Origin: Paraflavitalea devenefica
GTDB lineage: Bacteria; Bacteroidota; Bacteroidia; Chitinophagales; Chitinophagaceae
Length of the DNA stretch: 64,000 nt
Direction of reading: 5' to 3'
Assembly (NCBI RefSeq): GCF_011759375.1
Contig: NZ_JAARML010000001.1
Location: forward strand, 2,108,001-2,172,000
Shown: positions 17,302-25,707 of the stretch, piece after piece
Layout of the letters: each line of letters starts with the position of its first letter
Numbering within the stretch: position 1 is the stretch's first letter
Program-made: the position numbers and the translations under genes
The notes under the pieces: model-generated
The model's database searches: none
What the model saw: only the letters and a program-made list of their open reading frames with translations
Told to the model about the DNA's origin: nothing

Positions 17302-18396
17302 TTACTTAGTATTATTTTTCTCCATGCTTTCCTTGAAAAGAGCGGGTGTGGTATCTGTCACCTTCTTAAAAGCAGTATAAAAAGTGGATTTGGAGTTGTA
17401 ACCTACTTCGTACCCGATCGCTTCCAGGGTAAGGCGGTCATCAGTAGTGATCAGTTTACAGGCTTCCCTGATCCGGTATTCATTAATATAGGTCGAAAAA
17501 CTTTTACCCAGGTTCTCATTCAGCAGTTGCGACAATTGGTGGGTGGAGATATTGATCTTTTGGGCCAGGTCGCTTAGTTTGAGGTTGGGGTCCTTGTACA
17601 GGTCCTTATCCACAATAGCCTTTTCCAGGTTTTCTATCCATGCCAGGGCATCGCTTTCGGCTATCTTTCTTTTTTCAGGTTTCCCGGGCTGTTCTGCTTC
17701 AGGTACCTGCAATATCCTTTCCATCCTGGCGCCATATAAATAAAAGGAAACAGTAAGATATAACATAAAAGAAAATAAAACTGCCCCGCTGATATACAGG
17801 CAGATGCCCAGTACGGCCACTCCGCATAAGGCCAGCAGATAGGAAAGGAAAAAAATGAAGTTACTCAGGAATATCAATAGCCAGAAGACTTCCCTTTTCT
17901 TCAGGCTGGATGGCTGTGTAAAAAGCGTTTTTAAAAGCCCCTTCAGTAAAAATCCCGTAGCGATCACATACAGCGTCCATTGCCCATAAATAACATAAGC
18001 TATAATACGGTTCCAGGCCAAAGGAAAAGTTTGGTAAGGAATGAGAATACCCACCACCACTAAAACACCCAACAAAATACCCCAGGTCCATTTCCACGAA
18101 GCTGGCGGCCGGGTAACTTGCAGCAGTGCCGACCGCGTAAAATAATACAGCGCAGGGCCGATCAGGAAACAGGCCGACAAACCTATCTGCAAATAGATAT
18201 AGGGTACCAATTCGTGATTGAAAAATAAAAAAACAGACTTGGCTACCCGCAAACTGATGGCCAGCAACAGTACACCCAGCAGGAGGGTAGTGAGTGACCT
18301 TATCCTTTTGCTTACAAAAAGATAAATGCTCAGCACAAAGCCATTAAAAGCCCCTAACAAACTAATAAAAAACAATATTTGCTGACCAATGCTCAT
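17302..18396 (-). CDS. membrane-anchored AraC-family transcriptional regulator
   Basis: This 364-residue protein has about seven hydrophobic segments in residues 5-225, a linker, and a C-terminal AraC DNA-binding domain (about 255-360). The first HTH reads KINISTHQLSQLLNENLGKS and the second LEAIGYEVGYNSKSTFYTAF, followed by the family's closing TPALF. The membrane part probably senses an envelope or membrane-soluble signal and the HTH half stays in the cytoplasm. The same arrangement is frequent beside TonB-type receptor genes in Bacteroidota, and here the next gene downstream in the same direction encodes one. The regulation of that receptor is inference. Confidence 0.85.
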   Translation of the reverse strand: MSIGQQILFFISLLGAFNGFVLSIYLFVSKRIRSLTTLLLGVLLLAISLRVAKSVFLFFNHELVPYIYLQIGLSACFLIGPALYYFTRSALLQVTRPPASWKWTWGILLGVLVVVGILIPYQTFPLAWNRIIAYVIYGQWTLYVIATGFLLKGLLKTLFTQPSSLKKREVFWLLIFLSNFIFFLSYLLALCGVAVLGICLYISGAVLFSFMLYLTVSFYLYGARMERILQVPEAEQPGKPEKRKIAESDALAWIENLEKAIVDKDLYKDPNLKLSDLAQKINISTHQLSQLLNENLGKSFSTYINEYRIREACKLITTDDRLTLEAIGYEVGYNSKSTFYTAFKKVTDTTPALFKESMEKNNTK

Positions 18397-18481
18397 GGAT
18401 ACCTGTAAAAAGGGTGACAGAGGGGGAAAAATTAAGACAAATTACGCGGAATAAACCCTGTTATTCCTAAAATTTGCATCT

Positions 18482-18634
18482 ATGAGAAAGATCCTCCTCC
18501 TTCTTTTATTGACAGGTGCACTATATGCACATGCCTAACAGCAATATACCACAGAAAAAGATATTCCTTACTATGCAGATTCAGTCAATAAAAGAAGTGC
18601 ATACCATCCCAAAAAAATACTGGAAAAGAAATAG
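18482..18634 (+). pseudogene. broken start of a secreted alpha/beta-hydrolase-like gene
   Basis: From the ATG at 18482 the frame encodes a signal peptide (MRKILLLLLLTGALYAHA), is interrupted by an in-frame TAA at codon 19 just after the signal, then continues as QQYTTEKDIPYYADSVNKR for about 30 residues before another stop. The post-signal sequence resembles the mature N terminus of a Bacteroidota secreted alpha/beta hydrolase family (pattern Y-T-x-x-K-D-I-x-Y-Y). The catalytic body is missing because the leftward oxidoreductase gene follows at once. I read this as a remnant left by a deletion. Confidence 0.5.
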
Positions 18635-18658
18635 ATCCCCGCGAAATAAACGGATTGG

Positions 18659-19765
18659 CTATATATTGAGCGCTACGCGTCGTCCCGTTGCGGCAGCTTT
18701 ATAAATGGCCTCAATAATGACCAGGTCACGACGGCCTATTTCACCCGGTATGGGCGACTCGCGGTTGGATAATACACACCTGGCAAAATCGTCCATTTGT
18801 AAAGCTTGCTGATTGGGTGGTGTAAAGCTCAGCGGTCCGCGACTGGTTTCCACCACCATGCCCCGGTAAGTAAAGGCATGTTCCTTAAATTCAATCCAGC
18901 CCTTGGCGGAAGCCGCTTTGAAGCGATCGCAATTATGCTGATAACTTGTTTGTGCCGTGCAGATAGCTCCTCCGGGAAATTCCATCGTCCAGCTCATTCC
19001 CTGTTCCACATCAACAAACAGATCTGGTCGGGTGGTAGGATGTGCGATCGCCGTTACTGCGAGGGGAGCTGCGCCATTGGCTGCCATACACGCTCCCTGA
19101 ATAATATAAATACCCAGGTCCATAATAGGTCCGCCGCCTGCCAGCTTTTTATCGGCACGCCATACTTTCGTGCTCATCACAAAACCACGGTCGCCTGTCA
19201 TATTGGTGATCGGGCCAAAGCCCTGTTCTTTTGCCAGCCGCATCAATTCCTGATGATAAGGATCAAAATGGAGCCGGTATCCTACAGAAAGCTTCACCTT
19301 GGCAGCCCGGCAGGCAGCTATGATGCTATCGCATTCTGCCACCGTATTGGCCATCGGTTTTTCGCAGATAACATGTTTGCCTGCCTGTGCGGCGGCAATG
19401 GCATGTGCTGCATGCAGGCCGTTGGGCGTAACAACATATACAATATCTATATCAGGATTGCTGGCCAGTTGGGCCATCGTATCATAACTATATATGTTTT
19501 TAACAGGAAATCCATAATCTTTTGCCCATTGTTCTCCTTTTTCCTTTGAGCCGGTGACTACTCCCATCAGCCGGCAGAACTTTGTTTCGCGCAAAGCCGG
19601 TCCCAATTGCCGGGTACTGTATTTGCCCAGTCCCACTAGGGCTACACCCAGTTTGCGGTCTTGCCGCTCACCGGCATAAAGACCCAACGGACCGGCTATG
19701 ACTGCTGTTGCTGTACCGGCTGATAGCTGTGAAAGAAATGAACGGCGGCTGATTATTTTTTTCAT
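18659..19765 (-). CDS. exported Gfo/Idh/MocA-family oxidoreductase
   Basis: This 368-residue NAD(P)-dependent oxidoreductase opens with a twin-arginine signal (SRRSFLSQ, about residues 6-13, then a hydrophobic stretch), as in glucose-fructose-oxidoreductase-type proteins exported folded with cofactor. The Rossmann domain begins at VALVGLGKYS; the conserved VICEKPMA block marks the active-site EKP, and the C-terminal half is the usual substrate-binding alpha/beta domain with GGGPIMDLGIY. It likely acts on a sugar or sugar derivative in the periplasm. I start it at the ATG at 19765; an ATG 21 bases upstream would place seven extra residues before the twin Arg. Two genes upstream in the same direction is a second member of the family. 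Confidence 0.85.
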   Translation of the reverse strand: MKKIISRRSFLSQLSAGTATAVIAGPLGLYAGERQDRKLGVALVGLGKYSTRQLGPALRETKFCRLMGVVTGSKEKGEQWAKDYGFPVKNIYSYDTMAQLASNPDIDIVYVVTPNGLHAAHAIAAAQAGKHVICEKPMANTVAECDSIIAACRAAKVKLSVGYRLHFDPYHQELMRLAKEQGFGPITNMTGDRGFVMSTKVWRADKKLAGGGPIMDLGIYIIQGACMAANGAAPLAVTAIAHPTTRPDLFVDVEQGMSWTMEFPGGAICTAQTSYQHNCDRFKAASAKGWIEFKEHAFTYRGMVVETSRGPLSFTPPNQQALQMDDFARCVLSNRESPIPGEIGRRDLVIIEAIYKAAATGRRVALNI

Positions 19766-19873
19766 AACAGATGGGTTATATGGCAAACCAATTTAACCCA
19801 TTAGGACTTAGGCATAGTAACCACAGATAGCTGTTTATGAACTGATTTTGGCAAGAAGAAGTTCTGTATACAT

Positions 19874-20857
19874 TTACATACACCATATTTCTCCGGCCCG
19901 TACGGTAATATAAATGGTATCACCAATTGTAAAATCATCATCCGCTGTCTTCACAAACAGCTTATGCTTTCCAACCATCACCGTCAGTTCGTAATAACTG
20001 CCATAATAAAGTACTGCTTTTACAATAGCTGCCGCACCCTGGTCCTGCGTGGAAGAAACAACCAGGTCTTCAGGCCGTAGAAAAAGATGGGCGGAATGTT
20101 TCATGGAAATAGCCGGGCCCAGGAGTATCGTTGCCAGGGAATGGTTCAGCAGGTTATAATTGCCAAATAGGCCGGCTACATATTCATTCGTGGGTTGCTG
20201 ATAGATCTCTTGTGGTGTTCCCGATTGTATAACTGCGCCATCTTTCATCACCAGTATCAGGTCGGCCCAGGAAAGTGTATCGAGGGGATCGTGTGATACC
20301 ATCATACAACTGATCCTGAGTTTAGCGCCAATATCCCGGATAATCGTTTTGAGCAATTGCTTATGCACCATATCTGTATTGGAGAAAGGCTCATCCAGTA
20401 ATAACAGCCGTGGGGAAGTGATCAGTAGCTTGGCCAGTGCGATCCGTTGCTTTTCGCCGCCGGATAATTGATTCGTTCTTCTTTTAAGCAGGTGATTGAT
20501 CTGGCATACTTCATACAAAGCGGCGGCCGCTTCATCGGATAGCAGGTTGGCATATTCCAGTACCTGCTCTACCCGCAAATTATTGGGCAGTTCAAAATGT
20601 TGGGAAAGGTATACAATACCCGGATGTCCGGGTATCAGCTTATCTGCAGGTCCCAGGATCTTCTTTCCCTCAAACAATACTTGTCCGGCATCAGATTCCA
20701 CCAGGCCCGCAATGATCTTCAGTAAGGTGCTTTTACCGGAACCTGTTTCTCCTGCAATGGCTATCTGCTGAAACTTTTCCTGTAGGAAGCTGATCTGCTT
20801 TAATTCAAAACCCCGCTCGTCTTTTTTGGAAATACCGGATACTTCTAATAGGTGCAT
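19874..20857 (-). CDS. ABC transporter ATP-binding protein with TOBE domain, orphan
   Basis: This 327-residue protein has an intact ABC ATPase: Walker A GETGSGKST at 36-44, Q-loop YLSQHF, signature LSGGEKQ at 131-137, Walker B LLLLDEP at 151-157, and SHD switch. The C-terminal 80 residues (LFLRPEDLVV onward) are a TOBE-like domain, as in the CysA/ModC/PotA/FbpC group that imports sulfate, molybdate, polyamines or iron. No permease or binding-protein gene is next to it; both neighbours are oxidoreductases, so its membrane partner must be elsewhere. The ATG at 20857 is preferred, since the 11 residues before it (from 20890) match nothing in the family. Confidence 0.85.
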   Translation of the reverse strand: MHLLEVSGISKKDERGFELKQISFLQEKFQQIAIAGETGSGKSTLLKIIAGLVESDAGQVLFEGKKILGPADKLIPGHPGIVYLSQHFELPNNLRVEQVLEYANLLSDEAAAALYEVCQINHLLKRRTNQLSGGEKQRIALAKLLITSPRLLLLDEPFSNTDMVHKQLLKTIIRDIGAKLRISCMMVSHDPLDTLSWADLILVMKDGAVIQSGTPQEIYQQPTNEYVAGLFGNYNLLNHSLATILLGPAISMKHSAHLFLRPEDLVVSSTQDQGAAAIVKAVLYYGSYYELTVMVGKHKLFVKTADDDFTIGDTIYITVRAGEIWCM

Positions 20858-20923
20858 GTCATAAAAGGGAGTGTTGCTCCCGGTTGTCAAAAATAACTAT
20901 AAGAGATGACAAGTACCTGGCAG

Positions 20924-22009
20924 TTATCTTGCCGATAATTGAACTTTCTTACCGGTGCGTGCCGATTCTTTGGCAGCTTCGAGGATCTTCACCACGGTAA
21001 GATTATTGGGCAATGCATAGAGGCCATCCGGCGCTACTTTAATTTTTCCGTGTATTACATCGGCCAGGTATTTGAAAGGATCTTCATATACTGGAATATC
21101 TTGAGCAGTTACCTGCCGGGTCATAACCTGGGAGCCTTGTCTTACGACTAGTGTTTTGCTGTCGGGCGCAAAAATATAGCCTTTGTCGCCATACACTTCC
21201 ATATCCTTACGGTTATAGGGCCAGTTCCAGGACGCCTGTATAATGCATTGTGCGTCGGGGTAATCCACAATAATCGTAGCGTCATCCTCCACTTTAGGAT
21301 AGATCTGAGGTTTGTATTGGCGGGTAACCGCCGTTACCGCAATGGGCTCCTGTCCTTTCATAAGATGTGTCATCAGATTGGCGCCATAGCAACCAAAATC
21401 CACCAGGGCGCCACCGCCATTCAATATAGGATCGGTAAGCCAGGCAAGGAATTCAGGGCCGCAGCCTATCTCTTTGGGACCTGAATGGCCGTCATGGATC
21501 ACTGCTTTGCGGATGCGTCCCGTATAATTGCTGTCCAGTGCCAGTTGGAAAGTTTTGGCTACGGAAGGATACCAGCTTGTTTCATAATTGGTGAGCAGGT
21601 AAATATGATACTTGCGGGCCAGCGAGTCCATGCGGCGGGCATGCGCCATGCTCACCGCCAGTGGCTTTTCCACCATCACATGTATGCCTCTTGGTGCACA
21701 GGCTTCCACTACTTCCAGGTGACTATAAATAGAACCAAAAGCAAGTACAGCTTCCGGTTTTACGGCATCGAGCATCTTGCCGAGGTCAGTATAAATAATG
21801 GCAGGGGAGAAGCCATATCTTTTGGCCTGACGATTGGCCAGGGCCGTATCTTTCTCATACACACCAGCAAGCTGTATTTGCGCTTTGTCTTTATAGCCCA
21901 GTATCCAGGTAGCATGTCCATGATCTGTTCCTGCTACGGCTACCTTCAGCGGTTGTGCCATAGTGGCGAAGCAACAGCTTACCAATAAAAAAAGGAGGAG
22001 GATTCGCAT
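20924..22009 (-). CDS. secreted Gfo/Idh/MocA-family oxidoreductase
   Basis: This 361-residue protein starts at the ATG at 22009, which places a clean Sec signal (MRILLLFLLVSCCFATMAQ) at the N terminus and a ggagg ribosome-binding site nearby on the opposite face is not needed; an in-frame start at 22135 would put 42 unrelated residues before the signal. The Rossmann domain begins VAVAGTDHGH, the VMVEKPLA block carries the EKP motif, and the C-terminal domain has GGALVDFGCYGANL. It resembles secreted dehydrogenases acting on sugars in the periplasm. It is separate from the ABC ATPase gene by 66 bases in the same direction. Substrate unknown. Confidence 0.82.
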   Translation of the reverse strand: MRILLLFLLVSCCFATMAQPLKVAVAGTDHGHATWILGYKDKAQIQLAGVYEKDTALANRQAKRYGFSPAIIYTDLGKMLDAVKPEAVLAFGSIYSHLEVVEACAPRGIHVMVEKPLAVSMAHARRMDSLARKYHIYLLTNYETSWYPSVAKTFQLALDSNYTGRIRKAVIHDGHSGPKEIGCGPEFLAWLTDPILNGGGALVDFGCYGANLMTHLMKGQEPIAVTAVTRQYKPQIYPKVEDDATIIVDYPDAQCIIQASWNWPYNRKDMEVYGDKGYIFAPDSKTLVVRQGSQVMTRQVTAQDIPVYEDPFKYLADVIHGKIKVAPDGLYALPNNLTVVKILEAAKESARTGKKVQLSAR

Positions 22010-22114
22010 GCCTAAATATAAGATGTTTTTTAGCGATGGAGTGGGGAACCGGATACTCATTAAATTAAAAGTGCTGTTCATTAACCGGCCTTTCGCTTCC
22101 GTTAAGTGAGGTGT

Positions 22115-22157
22115 AAAAGCCTGTGCACTACCCATAATAATGGGTAATGCATGGGCT
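22115..22157 (-). terminator. intrinsic terminator of the SDR gene
   Basis: An 18-bp imperfect stem (outer agcc/ggct, inner perfect tacccat/atgggta) with an aata loop spans 22118-22157. On the minus strand it runs into TTTT, as expected for a terminator of the leftward gene ending at 22169. Confidence 0.7.
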
Positions 22158-22168
22158 TCCTGTTTTCT

Positions 22169-22909
22169 TTACCCGTTCAAAGCTGCCAAAGCCTGGGCAG
22201 GTGAAGAGAGATACAATTTATAAAGATCGGCGGTGCCGCCTACATGGATTTCATATTCATCCTTTTGGAAGGCATCAATAAAGGCGTCTGCTACTGCGGA
22301 AGGAGGAATACCTTTACTGCCGCCAATATCCTGGGAGAAATCAGTATTTACCAGCGGAGGCATCAGCTCAAACACCTTTACATTACTCTTTTTAGCCAGC
22401 TCAATGCGCAATGACTGGGAATAAGAGTGCAGGGCTGCCTTGCTGGCGCTGTAAGACGACAGGATATGATTGGGTGCAAACGCCACGATGGAAGTGACAT
22501 TCACAATAGCTGCCGTCGGTTGTTGTTGCAACAGGGGAAGCAGTTGTTCATTCAATCGGGCAACAGACAAATAATTGGTATGGAATTCTTCAGAAGCTTT
22601 GCTATAAGAATCTACCCCTTTTTCCGACAGGGAATATACAAAAGCCCGGCCCGCATTATTGATCACTACATTCAGTTGGGGAAAGTCTTTCTGTAATCTT
22701 GCTACCAGTTCATGCACATCCTTTTCATCGGCTACATCCGATACAATGCCTGTTACATTAGTTAATTGTGCTACTGCCTTTTCCAGGCGCTCTTTATTCC
22801 GGCCGGTAATAATAACATGGTTGCCATGTTCTGTCAGTTGTTTCGCTATAGCGAAGCCGATACCGGCACTGCCGCCGGTGATCAATACGGTGTTGTTACT
22901 AAGTTTCAT
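22169..22909 (-). CDS. short-chain dehydrogenase/reductase (DltE-like)
   Basis: This 246-residue classical SDR has the NAD(P)-binding TGGSAGIG at 11-18, NNAG at 84-87, catalytic Ser140 and Y153-x3-K157 (YSASK). The C-terminal part with LMPPLVNTDFS matches the DltE-like subgroup often found beside TetR regulators. It is cytoplasmic. It follows the tetR gene by 72 bases in the same direction, and an 18-bp palindrome identical to the one in front of tetR lies 34 bases upstream of its ATG, so it is probably repressed by that regulator. Substrate unknown, possibly a reactive aldehyde, ketone or quinone. Confidence 0.9.
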   Translation of the reverse strand: MKLSNNTVLITGGSAGIGFAIAKQLTEHGNHVIITGRNKERLEKAVAQLTNVTGIVSDVADEKDVHELVARLQKDFPQLNVVINNAGRAFVYSLSEKGVDSYSKASEEFHTNYLSVARLNEQLLPLLQQQPTAAIVNVTSIVAFAPNHILSSYSASKAALHSYSQSLRIELAKKSNVKVFELMPPLVNTDFSQDIGGSKGIPPSAVADAFIDAFQKDEYEIHVGGTADLYKLYLSSPAQALAALNG

Positions 22910-22942
22910 TTTGTTATCTTTTTTAATTTGGTGTATATAATT

Positions 22943-22960
22943 ATATACCGATCGGTATAT
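22943..22960. promoter_or_regulatory. TetR operator, copy 1 (upstream of SDR gene)
   Basis: This is the perfect 18-bp palindrome ATATACCGATCGGTATAT, in the 72-base gap between tetR and the SDR gene, 34 bases upstream of the SDR start. An identical copy lies before tetR itself, which makes binding by that repressor very likely. Confidence 0.8.
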
Positions 22961-22981
22961 GTAGGGTCAAAAAAAATGAGC

Positions 22982-23584
22982 TCAGGGAGCGGATATATTG
23001 TTCACCACGTCTTTTACGGTTTCCAGTACCATGTCCAGGTAAGCCGGTTTATGCGTTGTTTTACCCAGCAACAGGCCACCTTCTACCAGGGCCATGATGG
23101 TGAGGGCTGTTTTTTCTGCATTGGTATCTTTCCTGAACTCTTTGGCAGCGATACCGTCATTAATAATGGTTTCCAGGTCTTTCTTCATATCCGTAATTGC
23201 CCGGGCTACCTTTTTCCGCAGTGGCTCAAAAGTATCATCGGCTTCTGTCCCGGCATTCAGCAGGGGGCAGCCTCCTTCAATAAAAGGCTGCTTTTGGGTG
23301 CTGCAGAAAAGATTGGCGAAGACCAGCAGCTTCTCCTTATTCGTCTTTGCTTTGCTCAGTTGTTCGGCTATTATCTTATCCCGGCGTTCCAGGGTGTAAT
23401 CAAATACGGCCAGCGCTACCTCTTCTTTATTCTCAAAATTGCCATAAATGCTGCCTTTGGTAAGTTGGGTAGCGGCTGTAAGGTCAGACATGGAAGTGCC
23501 CGCATACCCCTTGGTATTGAATATGCCGGCAGTGGTCTCAATAATGAACCGGCGGGTCTCTTCTGATCTTGGTGTGAACTTCAT
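22982..23584 (-). CDS. TetR/AcrR-family transcriptional repressor
   Basis: This 200-residue protein has the N-terminal TetR HTH (about residues 5-50): IIETTAGIFNTKGYAGTSMS, then the recognition helix LTKGSIYGNFENKEEV. The C-terminal ligand domain contains EGGCPLLNAGTEADDT, as in the subgroup with a TetR_C-type domain. The ATG at 23584 is chosen because the 18-bp operator lies at 23592-23609; the alternative start at 23620 would put the operator inside the coding region and add unmatched residues. It likely represses itself and the SDR gene through the two identical palindromes and is released by an unknown small molecule. Confidence 0.9.
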   Translation of the reverse strand: MKFTPRSEETRRFIIETTAGIFNTKGYAGTSMSDLTAATQLTKGSIYGNFENKEEVALAVFDYTLERRDKIIAEQLSKAKTNKEKLLVFANLFCSTQKQPFIEGGCPLLNAGTEADDTFEPLRKKVARAITDMKKDLETIINDGIAAKEFRKDTNAEKTALTIMALVEGGLLLGKTTHKPAYLDMVLETVKDVVNNISAP

Positions 23585-23591
23585 ATTGCAA

Positions 23592-23609
23592 ATATACCGA
23601 TCGGTATAT
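23592..23609. promoter_or_regulatory. TetR operator, copy 2 (upstream of tetR)
   Basis: This is identical in all 18 bases to the palindrome at 22943-22960, and placed 7 bases upstream of the tetR start codon, a position that would block its transcription start. It indicates autorepression. Confidence 0.8.
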
Positions 23610-23651
23610 GGTGCGGCCAAATATTCCGGGCCCTATTTTTAAAAAGAATTG

Positions 23652-24476
23652 TTAAGATGTGGTGGCTATCACTTTGCGTAAGTCTTCGGCCAGTAAGCTG
23701 GTTATCGTACCAGGGACGCCTGTACCGATTGGCTGCCCGTCTACTTTCACCACCGGCAGGATATTTTTAGTAGTGCTGGTAATAAATACTTCTTTGGCCT
23801 GGTAAAGGTCCTGCAGCGTAATGCTTTTTTCTTCCGTAGTAAAGCGGCTGGCTGCCAATGCCAGTACCTGCTTGCGGATAACGCCTTTAAGAATATGATG
23901 TCCCGGGGTTATTACCTTATCATCAGCAGTAACAATAAAAACATTGGAACGCGGGCATTCTGAAATAACATTATGTTGATGATACAGCACGTCGTGCGCC
24001 TGCTGCTGTTGTACAAATGATTGTAACCACACGGCCATCAGGTAATCAATGCTCTTGGCCGCAGGCAGTTGCCGCTGATGCGCATAAGTGGCAAGATGAA
24101 TGCCGGTGGCATGCAGTCCCTGGTTCGCAGGAAGGGGTTGCTGGGTGATCACCAGGTTGGGAGTAGCCAATGTATAACCATCTGTTGAATAGCCGCCGGT
24201 GAGGGTAATACGGATACCTGAATCCGGCAGGTGGTTCCTTTCCATTAATTGCCGGAACAGGCCTTTAAGCGCATCCCGTGTATAATGCACGGGCAGTTGC
24301 AGGATCGCTGCCGACTGGTAAAACCGGTCGAGGTGATCTTCCAGGAAAACAGGCCTACCATGCAGGGTTTTAAAGAAATCGAAAATGCCATATCCTCTTT
24401 GTATGGAAAGATCATTCACCCGCAGGGTAGCTTGCTCAGCGGGCAGTAACTCATTATTGACAATAGTGTACATCAT
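23652..24476 (-). CDS. class IV aminotransferase (D-amino-acid / branched-chain type)
   Basis: This 274-residue PLP enzyme is of fold type IV. GYGIFDFFKTL (28-38) is the family opening, K141 in AAKSIDYL is the PLP lysine, and the HNVISECPRSNVFIV block matches the conserved E-x-x-x-S-N-x-F motif. The family covers D-alanine and branched-chain aminotransferases and aminodeoxychorismate lyase; I cannot tell which from motifs alone. It begins with two ATGs (24476 and 24473) and overlaps the stop of the upstream peptidase gene (TAATG), so both are made together. Next to a DmpA-type peptidase, a role in using D-amino acids or small peptides is plausible. Confidence 0.85.
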   Translation of the reverse strand: MMYTIVNNELLPAEQATLRVNDLSIQRGYGIFDFFKTLHGRPVFLEDHLDRFYQSAAILQLPVHYTRDALKGLFRQLMERNHLPDSGIRITLTGGYSTDGYTLATPNLVITQQPLPANQGLHATGIHLATYAHQRQLPAAKSIDYLMAVWLQSFVQQQQAHDVLYHQHNVISECPRSNVFIVTADDKVITPGHHILKGVIRKQVLALAASRFTTEEKSITLQDLYQAKEVFITSTTKNILPVVKVDGQPIGTGVPGTITSLLAEDLRKVIATTS

Positions 24477-25609
24477 TATTGCTGAAGGCGGTTATATTTT
24501 CTTAATATGGGCAGTACCTTATCCATCGGTAATGCTTCTACAGCATGGCCTTTGTAGCCGGTGGTAAAAGTAGCGGTGAGCAGGGAATTAATAATGGCTT
24601 CCTCTGTAGCTTCAATAGCTGCCATAAAGAGCGGCGATAGTTCGTCATTGTGCAGCAGGCTCACCCGTTGTAAGGGTTGTTTATAATTGTGCGGCACACG
24701 GATGGAGTCGGCAGTGGAAAAAGCGATCACATAATCGCCACTGCCATTGGAAGCGATGCCGCCGGTTTTGGCCAGGCCCATAAAAGCCCGCTTGGCCAGT
24801 CGCTGCAGGTTGCGTGCATCTAGGGGAGCATTGGTGGCCACTACCATCATGCAGGAACCGTCCACATTATTCAGCAACTGGTTGCTGAAAGAAAATTTAC
24901 CCAGTTCTTCCCCTATGGGAGCGCCATCAATTTGAAGCACACCCCCAAAATTGGTTTGTACCAGCACCCCCACAGTATAACCGCCCAGGCTGGCGGGTAA
25001 AGCGCGGGAAGCGGTTCCAATACCGCCCTTGAATCCAAAGCATACAGTACCTGTACCGGCCCCTATACAGCCTTCTTTAACCGCACCTGTACTGGCCTGA
25101 TGTATCGCAGCGCGTACATCGTTCTTAGAAACATGCTGACCGCGTATATCGTTCAGCCAGCCATCATTGGTTTCACCTACCACGGCATTCACCGACTGAA
25201 CATTTTCATTGCCTTTTTGCTGCAGGGTATACTCAATCACTGCATTCATGGCAGTGGCTACGCTCAATGTATTCGTCAGGATAACAGGTGTTTCGAGATT
25301 GCCCAATTCCTGCACCTGTGTGGTGCCTGCCAGTTTGCCAAACCCATTACCGGTGTATATGGCTGCCGGTACCTTCTGCTGAAAAATATTGCCGTCATAA
25401 GGAAGGATGGCGGTTACGCCCGTTCGGATGGAATCACCTTTGATAAGAGTGGTATGTCCTACCTTTATGCCAGGCACATCTGTAATGGCATTCCATTGGC
25501 CGGGCTTCATAACGCCAATGTGGATGCCATAATCACGGGCCCGTTTTTGTGCATGGCTGGTGAATATGCAGCATATAAGAACGGTAACTGGTAGCAGGAA
25601 CTTTAGCAT
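24476..25609 (-). CDS. secreted P1-family (DmpA/BapA-type) aminopeptidase
   Basis: This 377-residue protein has a Sec signal (1-20, ending SHAQ) and reads throughout as a peptidase of family S58 (P1 family). The recognisable parts are RDYGIHIGVMKPGQWNAITD, VPGIKVGHTTL, the GETNDGWLND block, and the GGIGTASRAL site around which these enzymes self-cleave to expose the nucleophile. Known members (DmpA, BapA, DAP) release N-terminal D- or L-amino acids or act on beta-amino and D-alanyl substrates. It is probably periplasmic. It is coupled by overlap to the class IV aminotransferase gene. Confidence 0.88.
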   Translation of the reverse strand: MLKFLLPVTVLICCIFTSHAQKRARDYGIHIGVMKPGQWNAITDVPGIKVGHTTLIKGDSIRTGVTAILPYDGNIFQQKVPAAIYTGNGFGKLAGTTQVQELGNLETPVILTNTLSVATAMNAVIEYTLQQKGNENVQSVNAVVGETNDGWLNDIRGQHVSKNDVRAAIHQASTGAVKEGCIGAGTGTVCFGFKGGIGTASRALPASLGGYTVGVLVQTNFGGVLQIDGAPIGEELGKFSFSNQLLNNVDGSCMMVVATNAPLDARNLQRLAKRAFMGLAKTGGIASNGSGDYVIAFSTADSIRVPHNYKQPLQRVSLLHNDELSPLFMAAIEATEEAIINSLLTATFTTGYKGHAVEALPMDKVLPILRKYNRLQQ

Positions 25610-25707
25610 AGATAAGAAATGATAAAAGTAAAATTAGGGAAAAGGTCAGTGATACCGCTTTATACAAAGGCAGCCTGGTAAACATACATAATTTAAACTG
25701 AGTCATC

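Noticed and set aside
18806..19549. Long open frame on the plus strand through the Gfo/Idh/MocA gene
   Set aside because: It lies antisense to a clear oxidoreductase, has no recognisable domain and its composition (Cys/His/Arg-rich) is that of an antisense frame.
19874..20857. Complete ABC importer operon
   Set aside because: Only the ATPase is present; the neighbouring genes are oxidoreductases with no permease or binding protein.
22766..23566. 266-codon plus-strand frame across the SDR-tetR region
   Set aside because: It runs antisense to two clear genes and over the operators; the residue make-up is that of a shadow frame.
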